A stretch of DNA of 64,000 nucleotides, taken from contig CM060194.1 of the NCBI GenBank assembly GCA_030549335.1, positions 18,788,171 to 18,852,170 of the forward strand, given 5' to 3'. Position numbers and translations under genes: made by a program. Source of the stretch: Pontederia crassipes. Its lineage: Eukaryota; Streptophyta; Magnoliopsida; Commelinales; Pontederiaceae. Each line of letters starts with the position of its first letter. The stretch's first letter is position 1. Below are positions 36,741-46,889 of the stretch, in pieces. The notes beneath the pieces are model-generated. The model ran no database searches. It was not told where the DNA came from and saw only the letters and a list, made by a program, of their open reading frames with translations.

Positions 36741-38051
36741 AAAGGTTTTGGACCACGAGATAAGGAGACTTGGTGGTGGAATGAGGAGGTCCAAGAAAAG
36801 GTGTGTAATAAGAAGAATTGTTTCAAGGCGATACACTTGGACAATAGTTCTGAAAATTGGGAAAAGTATCGTTTGGCGAAAAGGGAGGCTAAGAAGGCAG
36901 TTAGTGATGCTCGTGCTAAAGCATATGAGGGGTTTTATAAGGAGTTAGGGACAAAGGCTGGTGAACAAAGGATTTACAAGATTGCAAGGAATAAAGAGAA
37001 GGAGTCGAGAGATTTGGATCAAGTAAGATGCATAAAAAATGAAGTTGGCAAGGTTTTAGTTACTGAAAGAGATATTAAGAACAGATGGGAAGAGTATTTC
37101 TATAAGCTATTTAATGATGGATGTGAAGGTTCCCGTTGTGATTTGGAGGACTTGACAGTTAGCGAATGTGAGCTTAATAGGTCATTTTATCGTAGAATTA
37201 GAGTCTCGGAGGTTAGCGAAGGTCTTAAGAAAATGGAGAATGGTAAAGCTGTTGGACCGGATGGTATACTGATTGAAGTTTGGAAATGTTTAGGAGAAAA
37301 AGGTGTGTTGTGATTATGTAAACTATTTAATGAGATTTTACGATCGAAAAAGATGCCTGATGATTGTGCAAATTATAGAGGGATTAAACTTATGAGTCAC
37401 ACAATGAAATTATGGGAAAAAGTGATTGAGCATAGATTGAGAATGGAGACTAGTATTTCTGAGAGACAATTTGGGTTCATGTCAGGAAGATCCACTATAG
37501 AGGCAATTTATGTACTAAGGAGTATGATGGAGAAGTATCGAAGTAGGAGAAGAGACTTACATATGGCTTTCATTGACTTAGAGAAAGCGTATGATCGGGT
37601 ACCAAGAGATGTACTTTGGAAAGCCTTGCAAAAGAAGAGGGTGAGTGTTGCCTACATTAAGGTAATACAAGATATGTACGATGGGGCATTGACTAGGTTT
37701 AGGACACCCGGAGGTGAGACAAATGAATTTCCTATAGGAATTGGCCTACATCAAGGATCAGCTTTAAGCCCGTATCTATTTAACTTAGTTATCGATGCTA
37801 TAACCGAGAGTATCACAGAGGAGGTACCTAATTGCATGCTATTTGCGGATGATATAGTACCTTTAGCGGATTCAAGAGAAGAGATTAATACAAAATTGGA
37901 AATATGGAGAAATACGTTGGAGTCAAAGGGTTTTCGTTTAAGTATTAATAAAACAGAATATATGCATAGCAATTTCACAAATAAACAACTTAGAGACGAT
38001 TTAAAAGTTAGGGGAGGATATAATTCCTCAAGTGACAGTTTAAATATTTAG
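36741..38051 (+). pseudogene. RTE LINE reverse transcriptase domain (ORF middle)
   Basis: Same frame as the endonuclease. Linker (WWWNEEVQEKV..., YKIARNKEKESRDLDQV), then RT: GKAVGPDGILIEVWK, ANYRGIKLMSHTMKLWE, RQFGFMSGRSTIEAI, MAFIDLEKAYDRVPRDVLW (first catalytic Asp), LHQGSALSPYLFNLV and the FADD box MLFADDIVPL, then GFRLSINKTEYM. Lesions are an in-frame TGA at 37,311, an in-frame loss of about 17 codons between MPDD and CANYRG (near 37,362), where RTEs normally have the 'STLIPIYKNKGD' block, and a frameshift near 38,020. The catalytic residues survive, but the protein could not be made. Confidence 0.88.
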
Positions 38052-38620
38052 GATCAATTGTAAGACAAGATGGTGAGATTGATGAGGATGTTAATCATAG
38101 AATTCAAGCTGGTTGGTGTAAGTGGAGGAAAGCCATTGGAGTTCTTTGTGATAGAAAAGTACCCAATAAAGTTAAAGGAAAATTCTGTCGTACTGCTATA
38201 AGACCAGCAGTGTTATATGGTAGTGAATGTTGGACTATGAAGGGACAACATGAACGTAAAGTGGGGGTAGCCGAAATGAAGATGTTGAGATGGATGTGTG
38301 GTCATACAAGATTAGATATGATTAGGAATGATCATATACGTGAACGAGTCGGAGTGGCTCCTATTAGTGAGAAAATGGTAGAGAATCGTTTGAGATGGTT
38401 TGGTCATGTTCAGAGAAGACCATTAGATGTGCCAGTAAGAAGAGTAGATCAAATAATCTGGAGTCCGATTAAAAGAGGGAGAGGGAGGCCAAGGCGGACA
38501 CTTGGCGAACTAATAGAGCAAGATCTATTGGTGAATAATATACCGAAAGGTTTGGTTACTAATAGAGCGGAATGACGTCGTATGATCCATGTAGCCGACC
38601 CTACCTAGTGGGATAAGGCT
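38052..38620 (+). pseudogene. RTE LINE C-terminal region
   Basis: Shifted relative to the RT frame. It reads the RTE tail: YLGSIVRQDGEID, then IRPAVLYGSECWTMKGQHER, KMLRWMCGHTRLD, RLRWFGHVQRRP and KRGRGRPRRTLGELIEQDL. The usual terminal W-RRMIHVADPT has its Trp codon turned into TGA (38,572-38,574). The element's 3' end follows at once. Confidence 0.85.
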
Positions 38621-38684
38621 TTGTTGTTGTTGTTGTTGTTTGGTAAATTGAGATTTTAGTCTGTATAATATCGATTCATGGAAA

Positions 38685-38865
38685 CTCCGCCTATGTTTTA
38701 TAGCCGGTCCCAAGCCCGGATAAAGGAGGATGGTTGTGTTAGGCCCCGACAGCCAGCGTAAAACTTTGTCGAATCTCATGAACATGGATCAACGAATGCG
38801 GAATGGCGTCGTATGATCCATGTAGCCGACCCCACCTAGTGGGATAAGGCTTTGTTGTTGTTTGT
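38685..38865 (+). mobile_element. Short RTE-derived SINE-like element
   Basis: RTE 5' end (ctccgcctatgttttatagc...) fused to the RTE 3' end, with joint '...gatcaacgaat|gcggaatgg'. It lacks the whole body and ends gtttgttgttg-type next to the composite's right target repeat. It sits 42 bp downstream of the full RTE and on the same strand. Its 3' end is most simply the 3' end of the RNA that was inserted. Confidence 0.85.
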
Positions 38866-38879
38866 TGTTTCTTTTTTCT

Positions 38880-41800
38880 AATGAACAGGATCGATGATTA
38901 AGAAAATTGAGTAAGGTTCAGATTCCATGTTATGTCCCAAAGAACTACATACAACCTATTTCCATCATATGCTGCAATGACCTTTGGGATCAAATTCTCA
39001 ATTAATTCATAGGAAAAACTTATAATTTTTCAAATTTGATGTTCTTTTTGACATGTCATTGGTTCCTGAGCAAGGGAGCATATCAAAAAGCAGGCACGAA
39101 ATCATTTATTTGATTTTGTTGATAGATCTCCTTCATGAAGTATCGTAAAGGTTCTTAACAGTCCCCTATGTTTTATATGAGCCTAACCTATGATTGTTCA
39201 GGGAAAATATTCTTTTGAAATATGCTTCCCATTTTCGTATGCTTGGTAAATGATACATGTATATTTTTCTTCTTTTTCCTGTTGTTAAAGAAATGATTCT
39301 GAAAGATATTTCATGTGGCTTTTAAATAACTTTACTTAATAAGTTTTTACGTAAATATGCTCAAATTATGCTAACACATGGACTGTACCTATTTTAAATA
39401 TCCAAACCTGCCTGCTAGTTGTCAAAACATGAAGTTAAAACATGGACTGTACCTATTTTAAGTCTCTGCACATCATTTTCCCCCAAATTGGGTACGAACA
39501 TTAGACTTCAATGATGTCTATACCTCACCAACACATAAAGGAAACTAAAAGAGTTTTAAATACAATGTTGACCTTGTCAATGTAAATATGAATTTCATTA
39601 ATAAAAATATGATGCCTACAAATCTGGTAGGTCTCCTCTTTTTAAGTTAAAAACAGAGTTTTCAATGTTGAGAAGGAACTCCTAGTATCGTAATTAAGTT
39701 GGTCATCAACATTTTCCTTGCAAACTTGATCAAACACAACCTTCTCTCTTTTAAAGAGCATTACCAAACCAAAGTGGTTGGCTCGGGTGGATAGCAGGTC
39801 CAAGTCCAAGTCACGGGAGCTAGTATTCTTGGATTCGTTTCTTAGAGTCCCCAATTTGGTTAGGTTTTATCTATCCTGCTTTCTCTTGAACAATGGATTG
39901 GCTCTACATAACGGGTTGTTAACCTTGTCTGAAAAAAGCAGCATTGGAAGCTTGCTCTATTTATTTCTGTAAATTCTTAAAATCACCTATGTCAGGAAGT
40001 TCCTTCTGCCTCATTCATGAGCTTGTCTAACTTTCGTTGTCTATGTTGCAGTGCACTGCTGGAATATACACAGGCAAAACAATTTTCAAATGCAAAAGAA
40101 TTGCATGCATTGTGGTTTACTTATTTTAATGTTTAAGATCCATTGGTTTAATATATGTATCGGGTTACAATCATGCATTCTTTCTTTCGTCAGGAGTTAA
40201 CTGACATAACCATTTCTTGCAGCCTAAAACCATTTCTGGTAAAAAAGAAAGAGTTAGCTTTCTTCCATGTCGCTACATTGCTACCTGATTTACTAATGTT
40301 CAAGGCAAGCCAATTTAAATCTGCATGCTAAAGCTTGTCTCTATCTGGCCTCTAATGTGGGAGTCACAACTGCAAATGTTGTCTGTAGTTAAGTGAGTGG
40401 TCTTGACCAATTTTCATGTTATCTTTTATGACATCTAACCTCGGTGCTGAAATTTTGCGTTATGGTTTATTTTATTTTTTTCATTGTTTGTTTACTACAT
40501 GTGAATTTGCTAACTCACTATTTCTTAGTCATTCATCAGCATCTTTTCTAATTCATTAGTTTGACAAGTTTATTATGATTTCGTGCAGCTAAGCTGTTTT
40601 CAATATATCTATAGGTTATAATGCTTCCACATTTCCCGGATAAAGTTCAATGAACCAGATGACACAAAAATGGGAGAGAATCATGCTATTACCCATCTTC
40701 ATCTCCACGAATGTTTCATGTGCTCCGTTGTTCATCTTACTCTAAGGAGGTAACTTTTTTTTTTTGAGAAGAGAAAGGATGACCACCATTAGGTTGTCAT
40801 CCAGGTATATATATATGACCAAAAAGTAGTAGCATGTACATGTGGAGTGCCCTCAAGTAGAGAGCTGCATAAAAGGAGGAGAAGACAAGGATCAATCAGA
40901 GCCCCAATCCCGAAGAAGACAAAAGATGCGATGTACAATACTATCCACCTGACCTCTCTCCCCACAAAAAATAACACGGTTACGCTGAAGCCATATAGCC
41001 CTGGTACCAGACAAAAAGGTCACCAAAAGAGCTCTCCAGTCCAGCCTCTGCGTGTGAAGACGTCTCATAGTCTGCCAAAAGTCCACAGTCGACAAGGGAA
41101 TACCATCGGTGGCGCCCAAACGAATCCACACCTCACGAGCCACCTGGCAACAAAAGAATAGGTGTGTGACATCCTCCTCCATCTCCCCACAGAAAACACA
41201 GGAGGTGTTTGCGTGGGGTGCCCACCGCGCACGGAGAACCCGAGTGAGGATAAGTCTTGACTTTCAGCGGTACACGGGAGCGCCAGATAAGTCTGCAGTC
41301 AGCACTGAAGTCCTCCGAAACTGAGGTAGCCGGAAGAAACCGAAGATAGAGGCTACGCACCGAAAAGGAATCTGATACCCACACCCAGCCATCCGTCCGT
41401 GCCGTATCTGGCCGAAGTGGGGCAATCCTCTGATGAAGTGTCAGCAGCTCGGAGAACCGCTGCTCAGAAAGTGGGGAGCCGAAGAGAGGTGTCCAGCAGC
41501 CGGTACCCGGGCCACCCCTCTCCGACCAGCGTCCGGCTGTGCCACCAAGGCCCGCAACCGAGGAAAAGAGTCGGCAAGAGGGCACCCCGGCGCCCACTCA
41601 TGCTTCCAAAAAGAGAACGCCTCCCCGGAACCGAGGGATGGAACCATGAATGGGCGCACCTGGGAGAATAACTTTAACTCTACATAGTGATATTTTGCTG
41701 GCATTTTCTGAATCTCGGATGCATGATTCTCATTTACAATGTGCGGTAGAAGTATTTGTGCTCGTCAAGGGCAATACCATATCATCCGGTGGAAAACTGA

Positions 41801-41914
41801 ATTTCTTTTCCTATGGCACTTCAGTGCCAAGTATTGTGGTATCTCGCTTCTCACTTCCTATGTACACTCATACGACCTATAATTTAAGATGTTTTTCATC
41901 TAAATTCTTTGTTT
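38880..41914 (+). repeat. Tandem unit copy 1 with leader, split by L1-a
   Basis: Leader 38,880-39,164 is shared only with the left arm. The unit itself begins at 'tgttttatatgagcctaacctatgattg' near 39,170. Marker blocks in order: 'gaagatattcca...', 'gcacatcattttcccccaaattggg', 'ctcaggtggatagcacgtcc', 'acacaggcaaaacaattttc', 'ttataatgcttccacatttcc', 'gcacttcagtgccaagtatt'. Without L1-a it is about 1.8 kb. Short open stretches vary between copies, so no coding is claimed. It is host-like (intronic or intergenic) sequence of unknown origin. Confidence 0.75.
40758..41668 (-). mobile_element. L1-a: 5'-truncated plant L1 LINE
   Basis: Minus-strand 3' fragment of 0.9 kb. The poly(A) tail appears as a T run at 40,755-40,765 and the target repeat is taacttt (40,751-40,757 and 41,669-41,675). 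It codes for the end of ORF2: PFMVPSLGSGEAFSFW, a low-similarity linker, then the zinc-binding reverse-transcriptase tail (zf-RVT) with EEDVTHLFFCCQVAREVWIR (41,182 onward) to the stop after LLRDWGSD. The frame changes once between the two parts. Its 3' UTR carries a ggatgac...gtcatcc stem-loop. Confidence 0.85.
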
Positions 41915-43897
41915 AGCCCCTGTGTTTTATATGAGCCTAACCTATGATTGTCCAAAGAAAATATTCTTTTGAAATATGCTCCCCATTTTCGTATGCTTAA
42001 ATGATACATGTATATTTTCTTATTTTTCCTATTGTTAAAGAAATGGTTCCGAAAGATATTCCACTAATAAACCCTCTAAGGATGATTGAGACATTTTGTG
42101 ATAAAGTTGACCAATATTATCTCATAGTGGTTTTGTGTATGATGTTTTTGCCTCCTACATCAAGTGGATTTTAAATAACTTTTCTTCCTTAAAAACCTTT
42201 TATGTAAATATGCTCAAATTATACTAAATATCCAAACATGCCTGCTAGTTGTTAAAACATGGTGTTAACACATGGAGTGTACCTATTTTAAATCTCTGCA
42301 CATAATTTTCCACCAAACTGGGTATGAACATTAAACTTCAATGATGTCTATACCCCACCAACGCATAAAGGAAACTAAAAGAGTTTTAAATACAATGTTG
42401 ATCTTGTCAATGTAAATATCAATTTCATTGATAAAAATATGATGCCTACAAATCTGGTAGGTCTCCTCTTCTTAGGAAAAAAACAGAGTTTTTAATGTGG
42501 AGAAACATAGCTCAGTGAACTCCTTGTATCGTAATTAAGTTGGTCATCAAACATTTTCCTTGCTAACTTGATGTAACGCAACCTTCTGTCTTTTTAAGGG
42601 CATCACCAAACCAAATTGGTTGGCTCAGGTGGATAGCACGTCCAAGTCCAAGTCACCGGGAGCTAGTACTCTCGGATTCGTTTCTTAGAGTCCCCAATTT
42701 GGTTAGGTTTTATCTATCCTGCCTTCTCTTGGACAATGGATTGACTCTACGTAATGGGTTGTTGACCTTGTCTGAAAAAAAGAGCATTGGTAACTTGCAC
42801 TATTTATTTCTGTAAATTCTTAATATCACCTATGTCAGGAAGTTTGTTCTGCCTCATTCATTGAGCTTGTCTAACTTTTAATGTCTATGTTGCAGTGCAC
42901 TGGAAGTCTAGAATATACACAGGCAAAACAATTTTCAAATGTAAAAGAACTTGATGCATTGTGGTTTATTTATTTTGATGTTTAAGATCCATTGGTTTAA
43001 TATATGTATGGGGTTACTGTCATGCATTCTTTCTTTAGTCAAGAGATAACTGACAAAACCATTTCTTGCACAAGGTTGCTGCCTAAAACCATTTCTGGTA
43101 AAAAAGAAAGAGTTAGCTTTCTTCCATGTTGCTACATTGGTACCTGTTTTACTAATGTTCAGGGCAAGACAATTTAAATCTGCATACTAAAGCTTGTCTC
43201 TATCTGTCTATTAATGTGGGAATCAACTGCAAATGTTGTATGTAGTTAAGTGAGTGGTCTTGGCCATCCGATCTCTAATCAAGTTTATCTATAACAGGAA
43301 CCATCAGTACCATTTTCATGTTATCTTTTATGGCATCTAACCTCGGTGCTGAAATTTTACTTTATGCTTTATTTTATTTTTTTCACTGTTTGTTTACTAC
43401 ATGTGAATTTGCTAACTCACTAGTTTTTAGTCATTTGCCAGCATCTTTTCTAATTCGTTAGTTTGACAAGTTTATTATGGTTTCGTGCAGCTAAGCTATT
43501 TTCAATACATCTATAGGTTATAATGCTACCACATTTCCCGGATAATGTTCAATCAATCGGATGCCACAAAAATAGGAGAGAATCATGCTATTAATCATCT
43601 TCTTCTCCAGAAATGTTTCAGGTGCCCCGTTGTTCAACTTACTTTTGGGAGGTAACTTCAACTCTGCGTAGTGATATATTTTGATGTTATTTTCTGCATC
43701 TCGGATGCATGATTCTCATTTATAATGTGCGGTTGAAATATTTGTGCTCGTCAAGTGCAATACCATATCATCCGGTGGAAACCTGAATTTCTTTTCCTAT
43801 GGCACTTCAGTGCCACGTATTCTCTATCTCGCTTCTCACTTCCTGTGTACACTCATACAACCTGTAATTTAAAATGTTATTCATCTAAATTCATTGA
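41915..43897 (+). repeat. Tandem unit copy 2
   Basis: The only full copy without an insertion, about 1.98 kb, so the best reference for the unit. It begins 'tgttttatatgagcctaacctatg' and ends with 'cacttcctgtgtacactcatacaacctgtaatttaaaatg'. It also has a fuller 5' part (aaagaaatggttccgaaagat... gatgattgagac...) than copy 1. No convincing coding frame. Confidence 0.8.
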
Positions 43898-44027
43898 TTA
43901 GCCCATGTGTTTTATATGAGCCTAACCTATGATTGTCCTGCGAAAATATTCTTTTGAATTATGCTCCCCATTTTCGTATGCTTAAATGATACATGCATAT
44001 TTTCTTATTTTTCCTATTGTTAAAGAA

Positions 44028-44189
44028 CGAAGTCGTATGATCATGGATCTCATACGACTTATTTTGTTGTTGATACATGCATCTAAATTATTCTTATTTT
44101 TCCTGTCGAATCTCATGAACATGGATCAACGAAGTCGTATGATCCATGTAGCCGACTCCACCTAGTGGGATAAGGCTTTGTTGTTGTTG
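44028..44189 (+). mobile_element. RTE-derived insertion with an embedded target-site fragment
   Basis: Flanked by ttgttaaagaa at 44,017-44,027 and 44,190-44,200. It ends in RTE 3' sequence (gatccatgtagccgactcc... ggctttg(ttg)n) preceded by RTE 5'-region sequence (cctgtcgaatctcatgaac). Before that it holds a short palindrome (gtcgtatgatcatggatctcatacgac, in two halves) and a 30-bp near copy of the adjacent host sequence (gatacatgcat...cttatttttcc). It looks like two priming or template-switch events at one site. Confidence 0.7.
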
Positions 44190-44650
44190 TTGTTAAAGAA
44201 ATGGTTCCGAAAGATATTCCACTAATAAATGGTCTAAAGATGATTGAGAGATTTAGTGATAAAGTTGCTCAATATTATCTCACAGTGGTTTTGTGTATGA
44301 TGTTTTTGCTTCCTACATCAAGTGGCTTTTAAATAACTTTACCTCCTTAATATGTTATGGAAATATGCTCAACTTATACTAGATATCCAAACCTGCCTAC
44401 TAGTTGTTGAAACATGGTGTTAACACATGGAATGTATCTATTTTAAGTCTCTGCACATGATTTTGCACCAAATTGGGGGTATGAACATCCGACTTCAATG
44501 ATGTCTATGCCCCATCAATGCATAAAGGAAACTAAAAGAGTTTTAAATACAATGTTGATTTTGTCAATGTAAATATCAATTTCATTAATGAAAAATGTGA
44601 TGCCTACAAGTGTGGTAGGTCTCCTCTTCTTAGTAAAAAAATAGAGTTTT

Positions 44651-46148
44651 TTTTTTAGGGGGGAAAGGATGAGCACCAAGTTAGGTTGTCATCCGTGTAT
44701 ATATATCACTGTGGAAGGGAAATGTACAAAATGTAGGCTCCCAAGAGGAGAGCAGCAAAAAAAGAGGAAAACATACATCACTATCCAAAGCTCCACTCCC
44801 GAAGAAGAAAAGAGCTATGGAGTACAATGCTATCCACCTGAGTCCTGTCCCCACAAAAAATAATCCGGTTGTGCTGGAGCCAAATGGCCCAAGCACCGGC
44901 CAAAAAGGTCGCTAACGATGTCCTCTAATAATGTCGTCTGTTGCTACGAACTCTGAGTGTCTGCCAAAATGTGTCCGGTAACATGGGAAAGCCATTTGTC
45001 ACCCCCAGTCGCGCCCAAACCTCCCGAGATACACTGCAGACAAAAAATAAGTGTGCGAGGTCCTCCTCTGCCTCGCAACATAGGACGCAGTACGTGTCAG
45101 CAAGAGGTGTCCACCTCGCCCTGTACTGCCGAGTGAGAATCCTATGGTGCCGCATAAGCCAAGCTTAGTCCCGCTTCTTCAGTATGCAGATGACACATTA
45201 TTCTTTATTGAGGGCACTGCTCAGGAGGCCAGGCGGGTAGCCATCATGTTGGATCTTTTCGGGGCAGTCTGTGGCTTGCAGGTCAACCATGCCAAGTCGT
45301 CGTTCATCCCTTTTGTATGGTTCAGGAGGAGGCAGATGCGTGTGCGACTGAGCTTCGCACCCCGATTGGCACCTTGCCGATTACTTATCTGGGGCTACCA
45401 TTGTCTGACCATCATATCGGTTCTAGTGGATGGACGACGGTTCCTTCCCCTTCTTCAAACTCCGATGAGAGGATGGAGCACAAGTTGCATGGTTGGAGTT
45501 CGAGACTGCTTTCTCGTGGTGGCCGACTCGTTCTGCTTCGCTCTGTTTTGTCTGCACTGCCGATTTATTTAATGTCCGTACTACGGTTGCCAGATCAAGT
45601 TTGGCGACGACTTGAGTCAGTGCAGAGCAGAGTAGATATTTTTGGCAGGGGAGTGCCACAGCCTAGCGAGCCATTCATCTTGTTTCATGGCAGACCATTT
45701 GTCGCCCCACCTCCTAGGGCGGACTCGGCATTCGTGATCTTTGTTATACCAACTGGGCTTGGGCGGATTATGGGTTCTCACAATAGCCTTTGGAGGTCAA
45801 TGTTCTTCGTTTGCTATGGACAGGACCTATTTTGGGACTCTAGAGCCATTCTTCCCCGTGGGGCCTTCGCGTTCTGGCGAGGTGTTGCCTCCCTCCTTCC
45901 CATGATTCGGCCATTCATGGTCCCCTCTCTTGGCAGGGGGGAGATTTTCTCATTCTGGCATCACGATTAGTTCTCGGGAGGGTCACTGGCAGTCTCTTTC
46001 TCGCACTTATTGGTTGGCACATCCTGATTCTACAGTTGCAGAGGCGTGGTCTGAGCCCGGTGGTCCGGGCACTGGGTCGTGGAACCCCACTTTTAGGTCG
46101 GCCCTTTCTAACAGGCGCATTACAGAGCTTTTGGCGCTTTGTCAGCGG
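44651..46148. mobile_element. L1-b: L1 LINE with 5' inversion (twin-primed)
   Basis: Flanked by the exact 13-bp repeat aaaatagagtttt (44,638-44,650 and 46,149-46,161). The 3' part (44,651-45,165) is on the minus strand, with a T run, 3' UTR stem-loop and zf-RVT tail (CVLCCEAEEDLAHLFFVCSV, 45,155 downward). The 5' part (45,166-46,148) is on the plus strand and codes for the reverse transcriptase C-terminal half. Compared with L1-d the two parts are adjacent segments of ORF2 with about 190 bp missing at the joint, and the outer segment is flipped. This is the twin-priming pattern known from mammalian L1. Confidence 0.85.
45166..46148 (+). pseudogene. L1-b reverse transcriptase fragment (inverted segment)
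   Basis: Opens VPLLQYADDTLFFIEGTAQE, with the YADD catalytic box at its very start, then FGAVCGLQVNHAKSSFIPF. After a shift of frame it continues ITYLGLPLSDHHIGSSGW, LLRSVLSALPIYLMSVLRLP, RPFMVPSLGRGEIFSFW and GTGSWNPTFRSALSNRRITE. These are the usual landmarks between RT and zinc-binding tail in plant L1 ORF2. At least two frame changes make it dead. Everything upstream of YADD was lost on insertion. Confidence 0.82.
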
Positions 46149-46889
46149 AAAATAGAGTTTTCAATGTAGAGAAACGTAGCTAAGTGAACTCCTTGTATCG
46201 TAATTAAGTTGGTCATCAAACATTTTCCTTGCAAACTTGATAAAACACAACCTTCTCTCTTTTAAAGAGCATTACCAAACCAAATTGGTTGGCTCAGGTG
46301 GATAGCACATCCAAGTCCAAGTCACGGGAGCTAGTACTCTGGGATTCGTTTCTTAGAGTCCCCAATTTGGTTAGGTTTTATCTATCCTGCCTTCTCTTGA
46401 ACAATGGATTGGCTCTAGATAATGGGATGTTGACCTTGTCGAAAAAAAGGAGCATTGGAAACTTGCTCTATTTAGTTCTGTAAATTCTTAAAACCACCTA
46501 TGTCAGGAAATTCCTTCTTCCTCATTCATGAGCTTGTCTAACTTTCCTTGTCTATGTTGCAGTGCACTGGAAGTCTGAAATATACACAGGCAAACAAATG
46601 CAAAAGAACTTGATGCATTGTTGTTTATTTATTTTAATGTTTAAGATCCATTGGTTTAATATATGTATTGGGTTACTATCATGCATTCTTTCTTTTGTCA
46701 GGAGTTAACTGACAAAACCATTTCTTTCACAAGTTTGCTGCCTAAAACTATTTCTGGTAAAAAAGAAAGAGTTAGCTTTCTTCCATGTTGCTACGTTGCT
46801 ACCTGATTTAGTAATGTTCAAGGCTAGCCAATTTAAATCTGCATGCTAAAGCTTGTGTCTATCTGGCCACTAATGTGGGAGTCACAACT

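Larger units (their letters stand above)
35533..38642 (+). mobile_element. Full-length RTE-clade LINE
   Basis: Starts ctccgcctatattttatagc and ends gggataaggctttg(ttg)n, the standard limits of plant RTE LINEs of about 3.1 kb. It has one ORF coding for an APE endonuclease and a reverse transcriptase, with a very short 3' UTR because the ORF ends only some 30 bp from the tail. The ORF is broken by several lesions described under its parts. I see no exact target duplication for this copy alone. Confidence 0.9.
34821..38879 (+). mobile_element. Composite retrotransposition carrying SR exon, RTE LINE and short RTE
   Basis: An inserted 4.0-kb block (34,835-38,865) lies between exact 14-bp repeats tgtttcttttttct at 34,821-34,834 and 38,866-38,879. 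The left arm reads straight through a single copy of this site (about 2,141-2,160, minus), so it shows the empty state. The block runs, on one strand, from a 5'-cut SR exon and its intron, through a full RTE LINE, to a short RTE derivative whose TTG tail touches the right repeat. A 3' tail next to the duplication and a ragged 5' start are what target-primed reverse transcription leaves. I infer that RTE machinery copied a host pre-mRNA. Confidence 0.7.

Noticed and set aside
35521-38655. Possible separate target duplication (attgattttt / attgagattt) around the full RTE alone
   Set aside because: Inexact and low-complexity; the 14-bp repeat around the whole composite is far better supported.
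39778-39972. Repeated open frame containing SKSKSRELV (also at 46,289 and 50,144), reminiscent of an RS domain
   Set aside because: Only one short Ser/Lys/Arg run, not conserved as a frame across all unit copies, with no SR exon adjoining; treated as part of the non-coding tandem unit.
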